From Flavobacterium aquiphilum (GTDB taxonomy: Bacteria; Bacteroidota; Bacteroidia; Flavobacteriales; Flavobacteriaceae): a stretch of 64,000 bases of DNA. The notes below the pieces were generated by a model that saw nothing but the letters and a program-made list of their open reading frames with translations, did no database searches and was not told the origin of the DNA. The DNA lies in NCBI RefSeq assembly GCF_027111335.1, contig NZ_CP114288.1:1984001-2048000 (forward strand). Reading direction: 5' to 3'. This document shows, piece by piece, positions 52,728 to 62,181 of this stretch; position 1 is the first letter of the stretch, and each line of letters opens with the position of its first letter. A program made the translations under genes and the position numbers.

Positions 52728-55181
52728 ATGAATAAAAAGACGCTTGCGATATTCTTGGTCATAGCCAATTTTTTTACCCAAATATCATTTGGTCAGGATA
52801 AAAATGCATCGGATTATCCAATAGCCGATTCAAATCAGGCAGCGTCAATTTTTATCTCAAATAACACCGATCCATTAATTGAATGGGCTGTAAACGAATT
52901 GGCCGATGACGTAAAAGACATAACGGGCAAGCGTCCTGAAATTGTCAAAACAAACACATTTGCCCAAAAAGGAATTTACATTGGTGAGGCGGGAAACGCT
53001 TTATTTCAAACCAAAACAGTTTCAAAGGAACTGAAAGATCAGTGGGAGAAATTCAGTGTCAAAAAAGATAAAGACAATCTTTTGATCGCAGGGAGTGATG
53101 TCCGCGGAACTGTCTATGCCGTTTTTGAAATAGCCGAACGTTTGGGAGTTTCCCCTTGGAAATGGTGGGCTGATGTCAATCCAATCAAAAAAGAAAATCT
53201 AATCCTGAAATTGCCCCAAAGCGGAATCATTTCATCACCATCGGTGCAATACCGCGGTATCTTTTTAAACGATGAAGATTGGGGATTGGAGCCTTGGGCC
53301 GCAAAAACTTTTGAACCCGAAGTTGGGAATATTGGTCCAAAAACTTACGAGAAAATATTTCAGTTGTTATTACGCTTGAAAGCCAATACGATTTGGCCGG
53401 CGATGCATCCTTGTACCAAAGGCTTTTTTACCGTTGCCGGAAATAAAGAGATGGCACAGAAATACCATATCGGCATAGGCTCTTCTCATGCAGAACCTAT
53501 GTTACGAAATAATGTGGACGAATGGAAACCGGAGATTTATGGTGACTACAATTATTTCACTAACAGTTCGAAAGTAAACAAATATTGGCAAGACCGATTG
53601 GACGAATTAAAAGCCGCCAATAACCAAACGATTATAACTTTGGGAATGCGAGGCGTTCACGATAGTAAAATGGAGGGAGCCAAAGACGTTAAGGAATCCA
53701 TGGTAATGGTTGATAAAATAATTGGTGTACAACGCGAAATGTTGTCCAAGACTTTCCAAAAACCGTTAAAAGACATTCCGCAAGCTTTCGTGCCGTATAA
53801 AGAAGTTTTGGAACTGTACGACAACGGACTAAAAGTTCCGGATGACGTGACTTTGGTTTGGCCGGATGACAATTATGGTTACATCCGTCGTTTGAGTGAT
53901 GAAGAAGAGCAAAAACGCAGCGGCGGCAGCGGTGTTTACTACCATTTGAGCTATTGGGGAAGACCTCACGATTATCTTTGGCTGAGTACCGTGCAGCCGG
54001 GCTTAATTTGGTCTGAAATGATGAAAGCTTATGAAAACGGAGCCAAGAAAATGTGGATTGTGAATGTGGGTGACATAAAGCCGGGGGAATATGATATGGA
54101 ACTTTTTCTCGATTTGGCTTGGGATGTCAACAGCATAAAATCGGATGGGTTGAATCAATATATGAAAAATTGGGTAGCCAGAGAGTTTTCTCCTAATATG
54201 GCAGAAGAACTTAGTGCAGTATTTGAAGAATATTATCGATTGGCATTCCTCAGAAAACCGGAATACATGGGATGGAGCCAAACAGAGCCTACAACTCAAA
54301 TAAAACCTTCTGATTTTACTGAAGAAGAATCTTTAGAAAGAATAAAGGCTTACGATAATTTGATTGAAAAAATTGGAGACCTGTATTCTACTATTGGAGT
54401 AGATACTGGGCCATTTGTTCCCGACGAAAGAGAAGATGCTTGGTTTCAATTGGTAGTTTACCCAATTGAAGGAGCTGCGTATATGAATCATAAATTTTTA
54501 TATTGGAATTTAGCTGCATTGACGACCGATTTGAAACAAAAGGAAAATTATTTGAATTTATCTGCGAATGCTTTCGAGAAAATTAAGGAACTCACCGAAT
54601 ATTATAACACCAAAATGAGTAAAGGGAAATGGAATGGGATGATGTCGATGCATCCAAGAAATTTACCCGTTTTTGATTCTATAAAAGCAAGTGCAATTCC
54701 GCAAGAAACATTGGTAAAACCAATTTCCAAAACCATCATTACGATTCAGGGGAATAAGTTTGTCGCAAATAGAGGAGTCAAAAACTACAAATGGGGAGCT
54801 ATAAATGGATTTGGCTACAGCAATAATGCCGTTACCTTGTTTCCTTTTAAGCATAGTTATTTTAAAAGTGAAAAGCCTTCTGTTTCCTATGAATTTGAAG
54901 TGGAAAAAACGGGAGACTACGAGATAGAAGTTCATTTTATTCCAACACATGCCAATAAATTTGACCATGAAATTGGGGTACAAGTAGATCAGAACGAAAG
55001 AAAGTCTTTTTTGATAAATACAAAAGACAGGGACAATACATGGAAACAGAACGTTTTGCGAAACAGCGCGATTGTGAAAGTGCCTGTTTCCATTAATACC
55101 AAAGGAAAACACACAGTCAAAATTGAGGTCAATCAAACGGGAATTGTACTCGATTATATGGATATTAAAAGCAATTTATAG
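52728..55181 (+). CDS. GH115 alpha-glucuronidase-family enzyme
   Basis: 817 residues from the ATG at 52728 (MNKKTLAIF); a GTG-initiated extension to 52686 would add residues before the signal peptide. It belongs to GH115, known for removing alpha-1,2-linked (methyl)glucuronic acid from xylan and, in some members, from arabinogalactan. Family segments: SPWKWWADVNP, VQYRGIFLNDEDWGLEPW, LLRLKANTIWPAMHPC, GIGSSHAEPMLRNNVDEW, TLVWPDDNYGYIRRLSDEEE and HLSYWGRPHDYLWLSTV. A C-terminal beta domain (about residues 700-817) completes it. With the GH43 and GH2 enzymes it fits glucuronic-acid-capped arabinogalactan side chains. Sulfatase follows 44 bp downstream. Confidence 0.91.
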   Translation: MNKKTLAIFLVIANFFTQISFGQDKNASDYPIADSNQAASIFISNNTDPLIEWAVNELADDVKDITGKRPEIVKTNTFAQKGIYIGEAGNALFQTKTVSKELKDQWEKFSVKKDKDNLLIAGSDVRGTVYAVFEIAERLGVSPWKWWADVNPIKKENLILKLPQSGIISSPSVQYRGIFLNDEDWGLEPWAAKTFEPEVGNIGPKTYEKIFQLLLRLKANTIWPAMHPCTKGFFTVAGNKEMAQKYHIGIGSSHAEPMLRNNVDEWKPEIYGDYNYFTNSSKVNKYWQDRLDELKAANNQTIITLGMRGVHDSKMEGAKDVKESMVMVDKIIGVQREMLSKTFQKPLKDIPQAFVPYKEVLELYDNGLKVPDDVTLVWPDDNYGYIRRLSDEEEQKRSGGSGVYYHLSYWGRPHDYLWLSTVQPGLIWSEMMKAYENGAKKMWIVNVGDIKPGEYDMELFLDLAWDVNSIKSDGLNQYMKNWVAREFSPNMAEELSAVFEEYYRLAFLRKPEYMGWSQTEPTTQIKPSDFTEEESLERIKAYDNLIEKIGDLYSTIGVDTGPFVPDEREDAWFQLVVYPIEGAAYMNHKFLYWNLAALTTDLKQKENYLNLSANAFEKIKELTEYYNTKMSKGKWNGMMSMHPRNLPVFDSIKASAIPQETLVKPISKTIITIQGNKFVANRGVKNYKWGAINGFGYSNNAVTLFPFKHSYFKSEKPSVSYEFEVEKTGDYEIEVHFIPTHANKFDHEIGVQVDQNERKSFLINTKDRDNTWKQNVLRNSAIVKVPVSINTKGKHTVKIEVNQTGIVLDYMDIKSNL

Positions 55182-55225
55182 ATAGAATTCTAATCAAAAA
55201 CCGACTCTTAATAATTTTTTTACGG

Positions 55226-56599
55226 ATGAAAACAGGTCTTAGCGGAAAAAAAATACAGTTTTTACTTTTATTGTTGCTTTGTTTTTCTGTCTCTTTTGGA
55301 CAAAAAAGCAAAAGCAATTCGGCAGAAAAGCCCAACATTATTTTAATTATTGCCGATGATGCAGGATGGAATGATGTCGGCTATCATGGTTCAGTAATCA
55401 AAACACCCAATATTGATAATTTAGCCAAAAACGGAGTAGAACTGAACCGCTTTTATGCGAGTCCAACTTGTTCTCCATCGAGAGCTAGTTTATTGATGGG
55501 AAGACCGTCAAGCCGCATGGGAATTGTAGCGCCAATAAGCGATAAAGATCAAACGAAATTACCGGATTCCATTCCTACATTGCCTAAATTATTGCACCAA
55601 AATAATTACCAAACAGCCCTTATCGGTAAATGGCATTTGGGATTACAACTTAGTAACGGCCCAAAAGCGTACGGATTTGATTATTCGTATGGCTTTTTGC
55701 ACGGACAAATCGATCAATACACACATCTGTACAAAAATGGCGATAAGAGTTGGTATAGAAATGGTGAGTTTATCGAAGAAAAAGGTCATGCCACTGATTT
55801 AATCACTACTGAAGCCATCAAATGGATTTCGGAAAAAAGAGATCCAAAGAAAAACTTCTTTTTGCAAGTAGCTTATAGCGCTCCACATTTTCCTTTGCAG
55901 GAAGAACAAAAATGGAAAGATCCTTATATGAATTCCATAAAAGATCCTTCACGTAGGGATTACGCCGCGGCAATGAGTCATTTGGACAACAGTATCGGAA
56001 TATTGCTCGAAAAATTAAAACAAGCAAAACTGGATAAAAATACCGTGGTCATTTTCTACAGTGACAATGGCGCTATGGAAAATTGGGATTCCAGAAATGA
56101 ATACGGCGGAATTCATCCTTCAAATACAACGCTTGGAGACAATTCGCCGCTTAGGGATTGGAAAACGTCTAATTATGAAGGAGCGGTCAGAGTGCCTTGT
56201 GTGGTGTATTGGAAAGACCATTTGAAAAGCTATAAAAACTCAAGTTATATCTCTGTTATCGACCTTTTGCCGAGTATTTTATTTTTGGCGGGAGATACCA
56301 ATTTGCCAAAATCTATTGAAGGTAAAAATGTTTGGTCAGCAATTGCTGAAAATCAAACGATACCCAATCAGGAAATTTACATCAGAGGGCATTTGCAGGA
56401 ATGTTTAATCAACAGTCCTTGGAAAATAATAAGAACACGACACGGAAAAGGAATCCCGACAGATTATGAGCTTTATGATATAGAAAAAGACCCAAGCGAA
56501 AAGAATAATCTTTGGGCGCAAAATGAAACCATTGCTTCGCAAATGAAAACGGCTCTTGAAAATCAATTTAAAAAAGACGCTGAAAAAGTGAACAAATAA
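55226..56599 (+). CDS. Secreted sulfatase (formylglycine-dependent, Cys type)
   Basis: A 457-residue exported alkaline-phosphatase-fold sulfatase (signal peptide about 1-25). It has the metal-binding IIADDAGWNDVGYHG (Asp44, Asp45) and the C-x-P-S-R signature CSPSR with Cys82 as the residue converted to formylglycine, then LIGKWHLGL and a C-terminal DNGAMENWD metal-binding segment. It should remove sulfate from a sugar. The maturation enzyme is not in the window. It sits between GH115 and GH2 in a compact unit (44 bp and 19 bp gaps). A sulfatase is unexpected for land-plant pectin. Confidence 0.93.
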   Translation: MKTGLSGKKIQFLLLLLLCFSVSFGQKSKSNSAEKPNIILIIADDAGWNDVGYHGSVIKTPNIDNLAKNGVELNRFYASPTCSPSRASLLMGRPSSRMGIVAPISDKDQTKLPDSIPTLPKLLHQNNYQTALIGKWHLGLQLSNGPKAYGFDYSYGFLHGQIDQYTHLYKNGDKSWYRNGEFIEEKGHATDLITTEAIKWISEKRDPKKNFFLQVAYSAPHFPLQEEQKWKDPYMNSIKDPSRRDYAAAMSHLDNSIGILLEKLKQAKLDKNTVVIFYSDNGAMENWDSRNEYGGIHPSNTTLGDNSPLRDWKTSNYEGAVRVPCVVYWKDHLKSYKNSSYISVIDLLPSILFLAGDTNLPKSIEGKNVWSAIAENQTIPNQEIYIRGHLQECLINSPWKIIRTRHGKGIPTDYELYDIEKDPSEKNNLWAQNETIASQMKTALENQFKKDAEKVNK

Positions 56600-56618
56600 C
56601 CAATTTAAAATAAAAAGG

Positions 56619-58967
56619 ATGAAATGTTTTTACCTTAAAAAACCACAGAATTTACAGTCTGTTTTCTTGTTTCTCTTTTTGGCTTTGGCCACAAACGCCT
56701 TTTCGCAAGCACGCAAAATAATCAATTTTGATAATGGTTGGCAGTTTATAAAAGAAGATGTTTCGGGTGCCGAAAATCCCGCATTTAATGATAAACAATG
56801 GCAAACACTCAATGTTCCTCATGATTGGAGTATCGAAGGACCTTATGACAGGGCGAATCCTTCCGGTCGAGGCGGAGGTTATTTGCCTTCGGGGATTGGT
56901 TGGTATCGCAAGACTTTTGAAATAAGTAAGGCTGATGCCAATAAAATGTGTTCTATTGAATTTGACGGAATAATGGCAAACAGCGACGTTTGGATAAATG
57001 GCAAACATTTGGGTAAACGTCCTTATGGTTACATCAGCTTTAGTTACGATTTGACGCCTTATTTAAATTTTGACAAGCCGAATGTTATTGCTGTAAGAGC
57101 TGATAATTCAATTCAGCCCGCTTCCCGTTATTATACTGGGGCAGGAATTTATCGACACGTTCGTTTGGTTTCGGTTAGTCCAACACATTTTAAGCATTGG
57201 GGGACATTCGTTACAACACCAACTGCGACTGCTGCTAAAGGAATAATTAACATTAAATCCGAAGTGGAAAATAAAGGAACTGCAGGCGATTATAAATTAC
57301 AAATCGATATTATTGACAGTAAAGGAAAGATTGTCAAAACGGTCGAAAGCCAAAAGAATATTGGGGCTAATGGAAGTGTTTCGTTTGCACAGGATATTGA
57401 AATCACGAACCCAAAATTATGGAATGTTGAGGAACCAAATCTATACAGCGCTGTAACCAAATTATATTCGGGAAAAACACTGATTGACAATCAAACCATT
57501 TCTTTCGGAATTAAAAAAGCGGATTTTAAAGCTGAATCCGGTTTTTGGTTAAATGAAAAAAATATAAAATTAAAAGGAATTTGCTTGCATCACGACGGAG
57601 GGGCAGTAGGAGCGGCCGTGCCTTTGGGTGTATGGAAAGAACGTTTTAAAAAACTGAAAGAGGTGGGGGTAAATGCCATTCGTACTTCGCATAATCCTGT
57701 TGCTCCTGAGTTTTTGGATTTATGTGACCAATTGGGGTTTATGGTAATGGACGAAACTTTTGACACCTGGACAGCAGCCAAACACAATGGAGAGCAAGGC
57801 TATAATTTATACTTTAAAGATTGGTGGGAACAAGATACAAGGGATATGGTTTTGAGAGACAGAAATCATCCTTCGATTGTTATTTACAGTATCGGAAATG
57901 AAATCCATGATGATTTAAGTTACCCTGAAGGATACAAAGCCTACAAAATGCAGGAAGATGTTGTAAAGAAATATGATGAAACCAGACCTGTGACGATGGC
58001 TCTTTTCAGACCGGCAAATTCCAAAGTTTATCTTAGCGGTTTTGCAGAGCACATGGATGTTGTTGGACAAAATTATCGTGAAAATGAATTAATCGCCGCA
58101 CATGAAGCACATCCAAACTGGAAAGTTATTGGAACCGAAAACACGCATGTTATAAGCCAGTGGCTTGCTTTACGAGACAAACCGTACATGGCGGGACAAT
58201 TTTTATGGACAGGTTATGATTATTTAGGCGAAGCCGATTGGCCAGAAACAACAAATAATCAAGGTTTGTTTGACAGAGCAGGGAATTGGAAACAACAATC
58301 GTTGCAAAGAGACAGTTGGTGGTCACCTGAACCTGTTGTGCATATTGTGAGAAAGTCCGAAAATGCAGGCGAAGGAAATTGGGTAGGCGATTGGACGCCA
58401 AATGATTTTGATACCTATGACAATGCAAAAGTCAATGTGTACAGCAATTGTGACGAAGTGGAGCTTTTCCTTAACGAAAAATCATTGGGGACTGTAAAAA
58501 AACCGGCAGATGATTCACCAAGAGAATGGAATGTTACTTTTGAAAAAGGAACGATAAAAGCAATTGGCAAAAATAATGGCAAAGTTGTCGCTCAGGAAGA
58601 ATTTGAATCAGCGGGAAAACCAGCAAAAATTGTGATTTCAAAAAGCAATCCTGCGCTTTCAAACAATTGGGATGACGTCTCTTTTATTACTGCAACTATA
58701 GTCGATGATAAAGGTGTACGATGTGCCAATGCTGACAATTTAATTAAGTTTTCGGTTTCTGGGGCTGGTAAAATAATTGCTACGGACAATGGTAATATTA
58801 TCAGTCATGAAGACTATCTTTCTCCTGAAAAAAGAGCTTTCAGCGGAAAAGCAATTGCTATCATAAGAGCCACTCAAGATACTGGAAAAATAGAAATTAA
58901 AGCCAGCGCCGAAGGTTTGGAAGGAGGAACAATAATAGTTGAGGTTGTTTCTGAGAAAATGAACTAA
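56619..58967 (+). CDS. GH2 beta-galactosidase-like enzyme 2
   Basis: A 782-residue secreted GH2 enzyme (signal peptide to about residue 31, ending FSQ). It has the jelly-roll start IINFDNGWQFIKEDVSG and NVPHDWSIEGPYD, the catalytic barrel with acid/base Glu428 in YSIGNEIHDD and nucleophile Glu507 in GTENTHV, the GQFLWTGYDYLGE segment, and C-terminal DUF4982-like and beta-sandwich domains. Similar in plan to enzyme 1 at 34.4 kb but lacking the longer loop region near the acid/base. Probably an exo-beta-galactosidase acting after desulfation and removal of glucuronic acid. Last gene of the plus-strand unit. Confidence 0.89.
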   Translation: MKCFYLKKPQNLQSVFLFLFLALATNAFSQARKIINFDNGWQFIKEDVSGAENPAFNDKQWQTLNVPHDWSIEGPYDRANPSGRGGGYLPSGIGWYRKTFEISKADANKMCSIEFDGIMANSDVWINGKHLGKRPYGYISFSYDLTPYLNFDKPNVIAVRADNSIQPASRYYTGAGIYRHVRLVSVSPTHFKHWGTFVTTPTATAAKGIINIKSEVENKGTAGDYKLQIDIIDSKGKIVKTVESQKNIGANGSVSFAQDIEITNPKLWNVEEPNLYSAVTKLYSGKTLIDNQTISFGIKKADFKAESGFWLNEKNIKLKGICLHHDGGAVGAAVPLGVWKERFKKLKEVGVNAIRTSHNPVAPEFLDLCDQLGFMVMDETFDTWTAAKHNGEQGYNLYFKDWWEQDTRDMVLRDRNHPSIVIYSIGNEIHDDLSYPEGYKAYKMQEDVVKKYDETRPVTMALFRPANSKVYLSGFAEHMDVVGQNYRENELIAAHEAHPNWKVIGTENTHVISQWLALRDKPYMAGQFLWTGYDYLGEADWPETTNNQGLFDRAGNWKQQSLQRDSWWSPEPVVHIVRKSENAGEGNWVGDWTPNDFDTYDNAKVNVYSNCDEVELFLNEKSLGTVKKPADDSPREWNVTFEKGTIKAIGKNNGKVVAQEEFESAGKPAKIVISKSNPALSNNWDDVSFITATIVDDKGVRCANADNLIKFSVSGAGKIIATDNGNIISHEDYLSPEKRAFSGKAIAIIRATQDTGKIEIKASAEGLEGGTIIVEVVSEKMN

Positions 58968-58981
58968 TAAAAATGAAAGTG

Positions 58982-59009
58982 AAAAATCCTCGGAAACCGA
59001 GGATTTTTT
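58982..59009. terminator. Bidirectional terminator between convergent GH2 and PL9 genes
   Basis: AAAAATCCTCGG (58982-58993) and CCGAGGATTTTT (58997-59008) pair around an AAA loop, with T-runs available on both strands. Confidence 0.88.
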
Positions 59010-59043
59010 GTTATAAATAGTTTGAATAAATAACTGTGGTGTT

Positions 59044-60366
59044 TTAATTTCCTCCTATTTCAAAACACCCCAAATCAGGTGCTTTTCCTTTGAATGGGTA
59101 ACCAATATCCGTTCCAGCGTCAATTAAAGAACTTGACGGATTCAATCTCATAAAATTATTATCAGGAAGACTTCCGTCGGCTTGTCTTGGAACAGTCAAA
59201 AATGATTCGTCTAAACTTAGAAAATCAGAATCTTTAATAGTTAAACCTAAGTCGAAATAATTGTTTTTTAAAGTACAATTTGATTTATCGATATTGACTA
59301 ATTCCCTGCCCGTTGCGGCATAACCTAAATTATTACTCAGCACATGTCCCCAACCTTGGGTGTCTTTAAGATAATCTACAGGTTTTTGGGCTTTTCGGTT
59401 CAGCATATCATAGTTTGCCCTATTCTTGTAAGCAGAATTGTTGTACCAATTGTTGCCGTTTAAATGATGATTGGCATAAAAGCCCGCTGCCTTATTTCCC
59501 ACAGCAAGACAAAACTGAATCGTATTTCGCGGTATTGGGTTAGGCAATTGTTCCAAAGGAGCACTGGCATAGCCACCGGATTTGAAACCATTTCCGTCGG
59601 CACGCCTTTTAAAATCGGAAGTGTAACCATTATAAAAAGCCCAGCAATGATCAATTAAAACAGGCTCGGCAGAGTTGATTAAATCAAATCCGTCGTCACT
59701 GTTAAACCAAGAGCGGCAACCTCTAAAGACATTGTTTTTATTCCCTTTCGGGGCGTGGCAACCAAAACCATCTGTATTTCCACCTACACCATTTTCGGAA
59801 ACCGAATCCCAATTTTGATAAGCATCGCAATTCAGAATCAAGTTGTTAGAACCTTTCGTAATGTAAACTCCAATCGCCATGCCATCGTGCAATTTCAGTT
59901 GTTCCAGAGTATTGCGATTTCCCTGCACCTCAAAACATTCCGATTGAGTATGTGTTTTTATCGTAACCTGAACAGCAGTAACTTCAATCCCTTTAATTTT
60001 GATATTATTTCCACTCACTAAAAAAGCGATTACACGACGGTTTTCGGGTTTAATGTTGCCATAATTAAAAACAGGAGTTTCATTAGGGAAAGCCAAATAG
60101 TTAATGCCGTTTTTGTCGAGTTTGGTAACATAAGCCCAAATTTTATAATACTGGGCAATCTGTTCTTCCCGCATCATGTAAAGGCCGCCTCTGATATAAA
60201 CCGTATCTCCTGAACTCGCCAGCTCTTGAGCTTTTTTGATAGTTTCAACCGGACTGTTTTTAGTGCCAGGATTATTGTCGTTTCCATTTGGAGCAACATA
60301 ATATTCGGCCGAAAAAGAAAAAAAGCAACTTAGGAAAAAGGCAAAAAGTAAAATTTTGGATTTCAT
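59044..60366 (-). CDS. PL9 pectate/rhamnogalacturonan lyase
   Basis: 440 residues from the ATG at 60366 (the frame extends to a TTG at 60372). Signal peptide about 1-20. It is a right-handed parallel beta-helix of PL9: EYYVAPNGNDNNPGTKNSPVETI opening, NTDGFGCHAPKGNKN, the WFNSDDGFDLIN calcium-binding segment and candidate catalytic base Lys262 in GNGFKSGG. PL9 enzymes cleave polygalacturonate or rhamnogalacturonan by beta-elimination, making the unsaturated ends removed by the two GH105 enzymes. It lies after a terminator, so it probably has its own promoter, not identified. Confidence 0.9.
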   Translation of the reverse strand: MKSKILLFAFFLSCFFSFSAEYYVAPNGNDNNPGTKNSPVETIKKAQELASSGDTVYIRGGLYMMREEQIAQYYKIWAYVTKLDKNGINYLAFPNETPVFNYGNIKPENRRVIAFLVSGNNIKIKGIEVTAVQVTIKTHTQSECFEVQGNRNTLEQLKLHDGMAIGVYITKGSNNLILNCDAYQNWDSVSENGVGGNTDGFGCHAPKGNKNNVFRGCRSWFNSDDGFDLINSAEPVLIDHCWAFYNGYTSDFKRRADGNGFKSGGYASAPLEQLPNPIPRNTIQFCLAVGNKAAGFYANHHLNGNNWYNNSAYKNRANYDMLNRKAQKPVDYLKDTQGWGHVLSNNLGYAATGRELVNIDKSNCTLKNNYFDLGLTIKDSDFLSLDESFLTVPRQADGSLPDNNFMRLNPSSSLIDAGTDIGYPFKGKAPDLGCFEIGGN

Positions 60367-60409
60367 GTGCAATCAGTTTTTGGGTTTAGTAATAGACTCG
60401 AGTTTGCTT

Positions 60410-60545
60410 ATTTTTTGGAGCAGAAGCATGTAGTTTTTTTGGAAGCATTGTTCCTGCTGTCCGCTGTATTCCCGATTTAGAATAACTACGGCTAAAAAGC
60501 CTTGTTTTTCTAAATCGGGAGATGCCGCTTCCATCAGGGCTAAAA
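60410..60545 (-). repeat. Flavobacterial intergenic repeat, family B, copy 4
   Basis: It includes the reverse complement of the 22-bp string at 4007-4028 (here 60521-60542) and, on the minus strand, ATACAGCGGACAGCAGGAACAATGCTTCC-like sequence. It lies between the PL9 and CE12 genes. It also contains CAAGG-type low-identity arms around 60490-60510. Confidence 0.78.
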
Positions 60546-60610
60546 GCCAACAATTTGTTTATTAGATATTATTCCAAATCAAAAGTTTAATTGTAGAATT
60601 CAGTTTTACA

Positions 60611-60642
60611 AATAAAAAAAACTCTCGTTTAGAGAGTTTTTT
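60611..60642 (-). terminator. Terminator after the double CE12 gene
   Basis: AAAAACTCTC (60617-60626) pairs with GAGAGTTTTT (60632-60641) around a GTTTA loop. The A-run at 60611-60620 gives a T-run on the minus strand. Confidence 0.85.
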
Positions 60643-60660
60643 AGAAGTTTAATTATTTAA

Positions 60661-62163
60661 TTATTTCGGAATTTCAATATAATCCTTCAGTCCGCAGTCT
60701 TTTAATTTTTTAATGCTTTCAGCAACCGTAAGTGCATTCAAATTAGCTCCTTCAGCGCCGGTGTGGGTATGGTCTTTCGGGAAAAACTCTTTTACTTTTT
60801 CTTTGCCCAAAGCTTCATATTTCAAAGCCACAATTTCGTTTAAGTCAATATAGAAAGCACCTGCTTTATCAGCTGCTACTTTAGACCATTGGCCATAAGT
60901 GTCAGCTCTTCGTTCTACTTTGTCGTTCGGCCATTCGTTTCTTGGCGTTTGGCTTAAAACAATTGGTACAGCTCCTTTTTCTTTCGATTCTTTAATGAAT
61001 TTTTCCATGTACCAACCAAATGTATGAACCGTTTCGGTCAAACTGTCGCGAACCACTTGTTGGGTTTCATCACCATTCCCTTTTAGCGAACCTCTGAATT
61101 TCTCTTTATCAACCGCTCCGGCATCATTATGTCCAAATTGGATCAAAATAAAATCTCCCGGCTGTATCTGATTTTTGACAGCATCCCACAATCCTTCTTT
61201 GGTAAAAGTTCTGGTGCTTCTGCCTCCTCTAGCTTTATTGAGCACGATAACTCGGGTTGTATCGCAATAAGTTGGAAACGCAACTCCCCAACCCACGGCA
61301 TTTTCATTTTTGTTATCAGCCATTGTCGAATCACCAATCAGGAAAATTCTCTTTTTGGCAGGAAGTGTAATTTTTGGACTTTTCAGAATATAATTTTTTA
61401 ACGAATTGTTGCTTTTTTTTAATTCAGAAATAATCACCGAAGCCGAAAGAACAGCACCTTTTGCAGAGGTATGTGTATGGTCTTTTTTATAGAAATAGTT
61501 TCCGGTTACTTTAGCTTCACCCAACTTTTCCATTTCGATGGCCATATTATTGTTGAGTTCGATAAAAGTTACGTTTTCCTTTTCGGCAATTTGTTTTGCC
61601 CACAATCCATATGATTTATCGTTTCTCGGCACTTTCCCTTCTTTCCAGTCGTTTCTTGGAATAGGGGAGCAAATGATTGGGATTGCTCCTTTTTCTTTTG
61701 CTTCTCGAACTACTTTTTGAATGTACCAACCGTAACTGTGAACGACTTCATGTTTTTTTGTCAGCAAATTATCAATTTCCTGCGTTTCGTTTCCAATTCC
61801 TTTGATGGTTCCTCTTGCGCGAAGCGTGTCATTCAAAGGCCCATCATCGTTGTGCCCGAACTGAATTATTACGTAATCACCTTTTTTAAGTTTTTTATGT
61901 ACAGCTTCCCATAAGCCTTTATCTTGAAAGGTACGGCTGCTGGTTCCTCCTAAAGCGTGGTTCTCGACTTTTATTTTGTCGGAATCCAAAAACTGACCGA
62001 TATAATCGCCCCAGCCCCAAAGTCCACCATCGCCTTTTCCGCTTCCATTTTTTACGGTAGAATCTCCAACAGTATAAACGGTAGGGATTTCTTTTTGTTT
62101 TTCTGTAAAATTAACTAACAATAGCGCCAAACAAAGGGCAGAAAATATTTTGATTAATTTCAT
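60661..62163 (-). CDS. Tandem double-domain CE12 rhamnogalacturonan acetylesterase
   Basis: A 500-residue secreted protein made of two complete SGNH-hydrolase domains of CE12 (RGAE type), one at about residues 27-255 and one at about 270-495. Domain 1: Ser35 in VGDST, GGTSSRTF, Asn105 in FGHND, and Asp228/His231 in KKDHTHTS. Domain 2: Ser279 in IGDST, GGRSTRTF, Asn346 in FGHND, and Asp464/His467 in PKDHTHTG. Both triads are intact, so both domains are likely active. It removes acetyl esters from galacturonate in rhamnogalacturonan I, opening it to the lyases and hydrolases. It follows the GH2 enzyme 3 gene by 18 bp. Confidence 0.92.
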   Translation of the reverse strand: MKLIKIFSALCLALLLVNFTEKQKEIPTVYTVGDSTVKNGSGKGDGGLWGWGDYIGQFLDSDKIKVENHALGGTSSRTFQDKGLWEAVHKKLKKGDYVIIQFGHNDDGPLNDTLRARGTIKGIGNETQEIDNLLTKKHEVVHSYGWYIQKVVREAKEKGAIPIICSPIPRNDWKEGKVPRNDKSYGLWAKQIAEKENVTFIELNNNMAIEMEKLGEAKVTGNYFYKKDHTHTSAKGAVLSASVIISELKKSNNSLKNYILKSPKITLPAKKRIFLIGDSTMADNKNENAVGWGVAFPTYCDTTRVIVLNKARGGRSTRTFTKEGLWDAVKNQIQPGDFILIQFGHNDAGAVDKEKFRGSLKGNGDETQQVVRDSLTETVHTFGWYMEKFIKESKEKGAVPIVLSQTPRNEWPNDKVERRADTYGQWSKVAADKAGAFYIDLNEIVALKYEALGKEKVKEFFPKDHTHTGAEGANLNALTVAESIKKLKDCGLKDYIEIPK

Positions 62164-62181
62164 ATGTAGGTTTTATAAAAA

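Noticed and set aside
60421..60475. A further copy of the PUL operator upstream of PL9
   Set aside because: On the minus strand ACAGCGGACA and GCAGGAACAA are 10 bp apart, but no TAnnTTTR occurs 28 bp downstream, and the same sequence type belongs to the dispersed family B repeat (also at 4058-4075).
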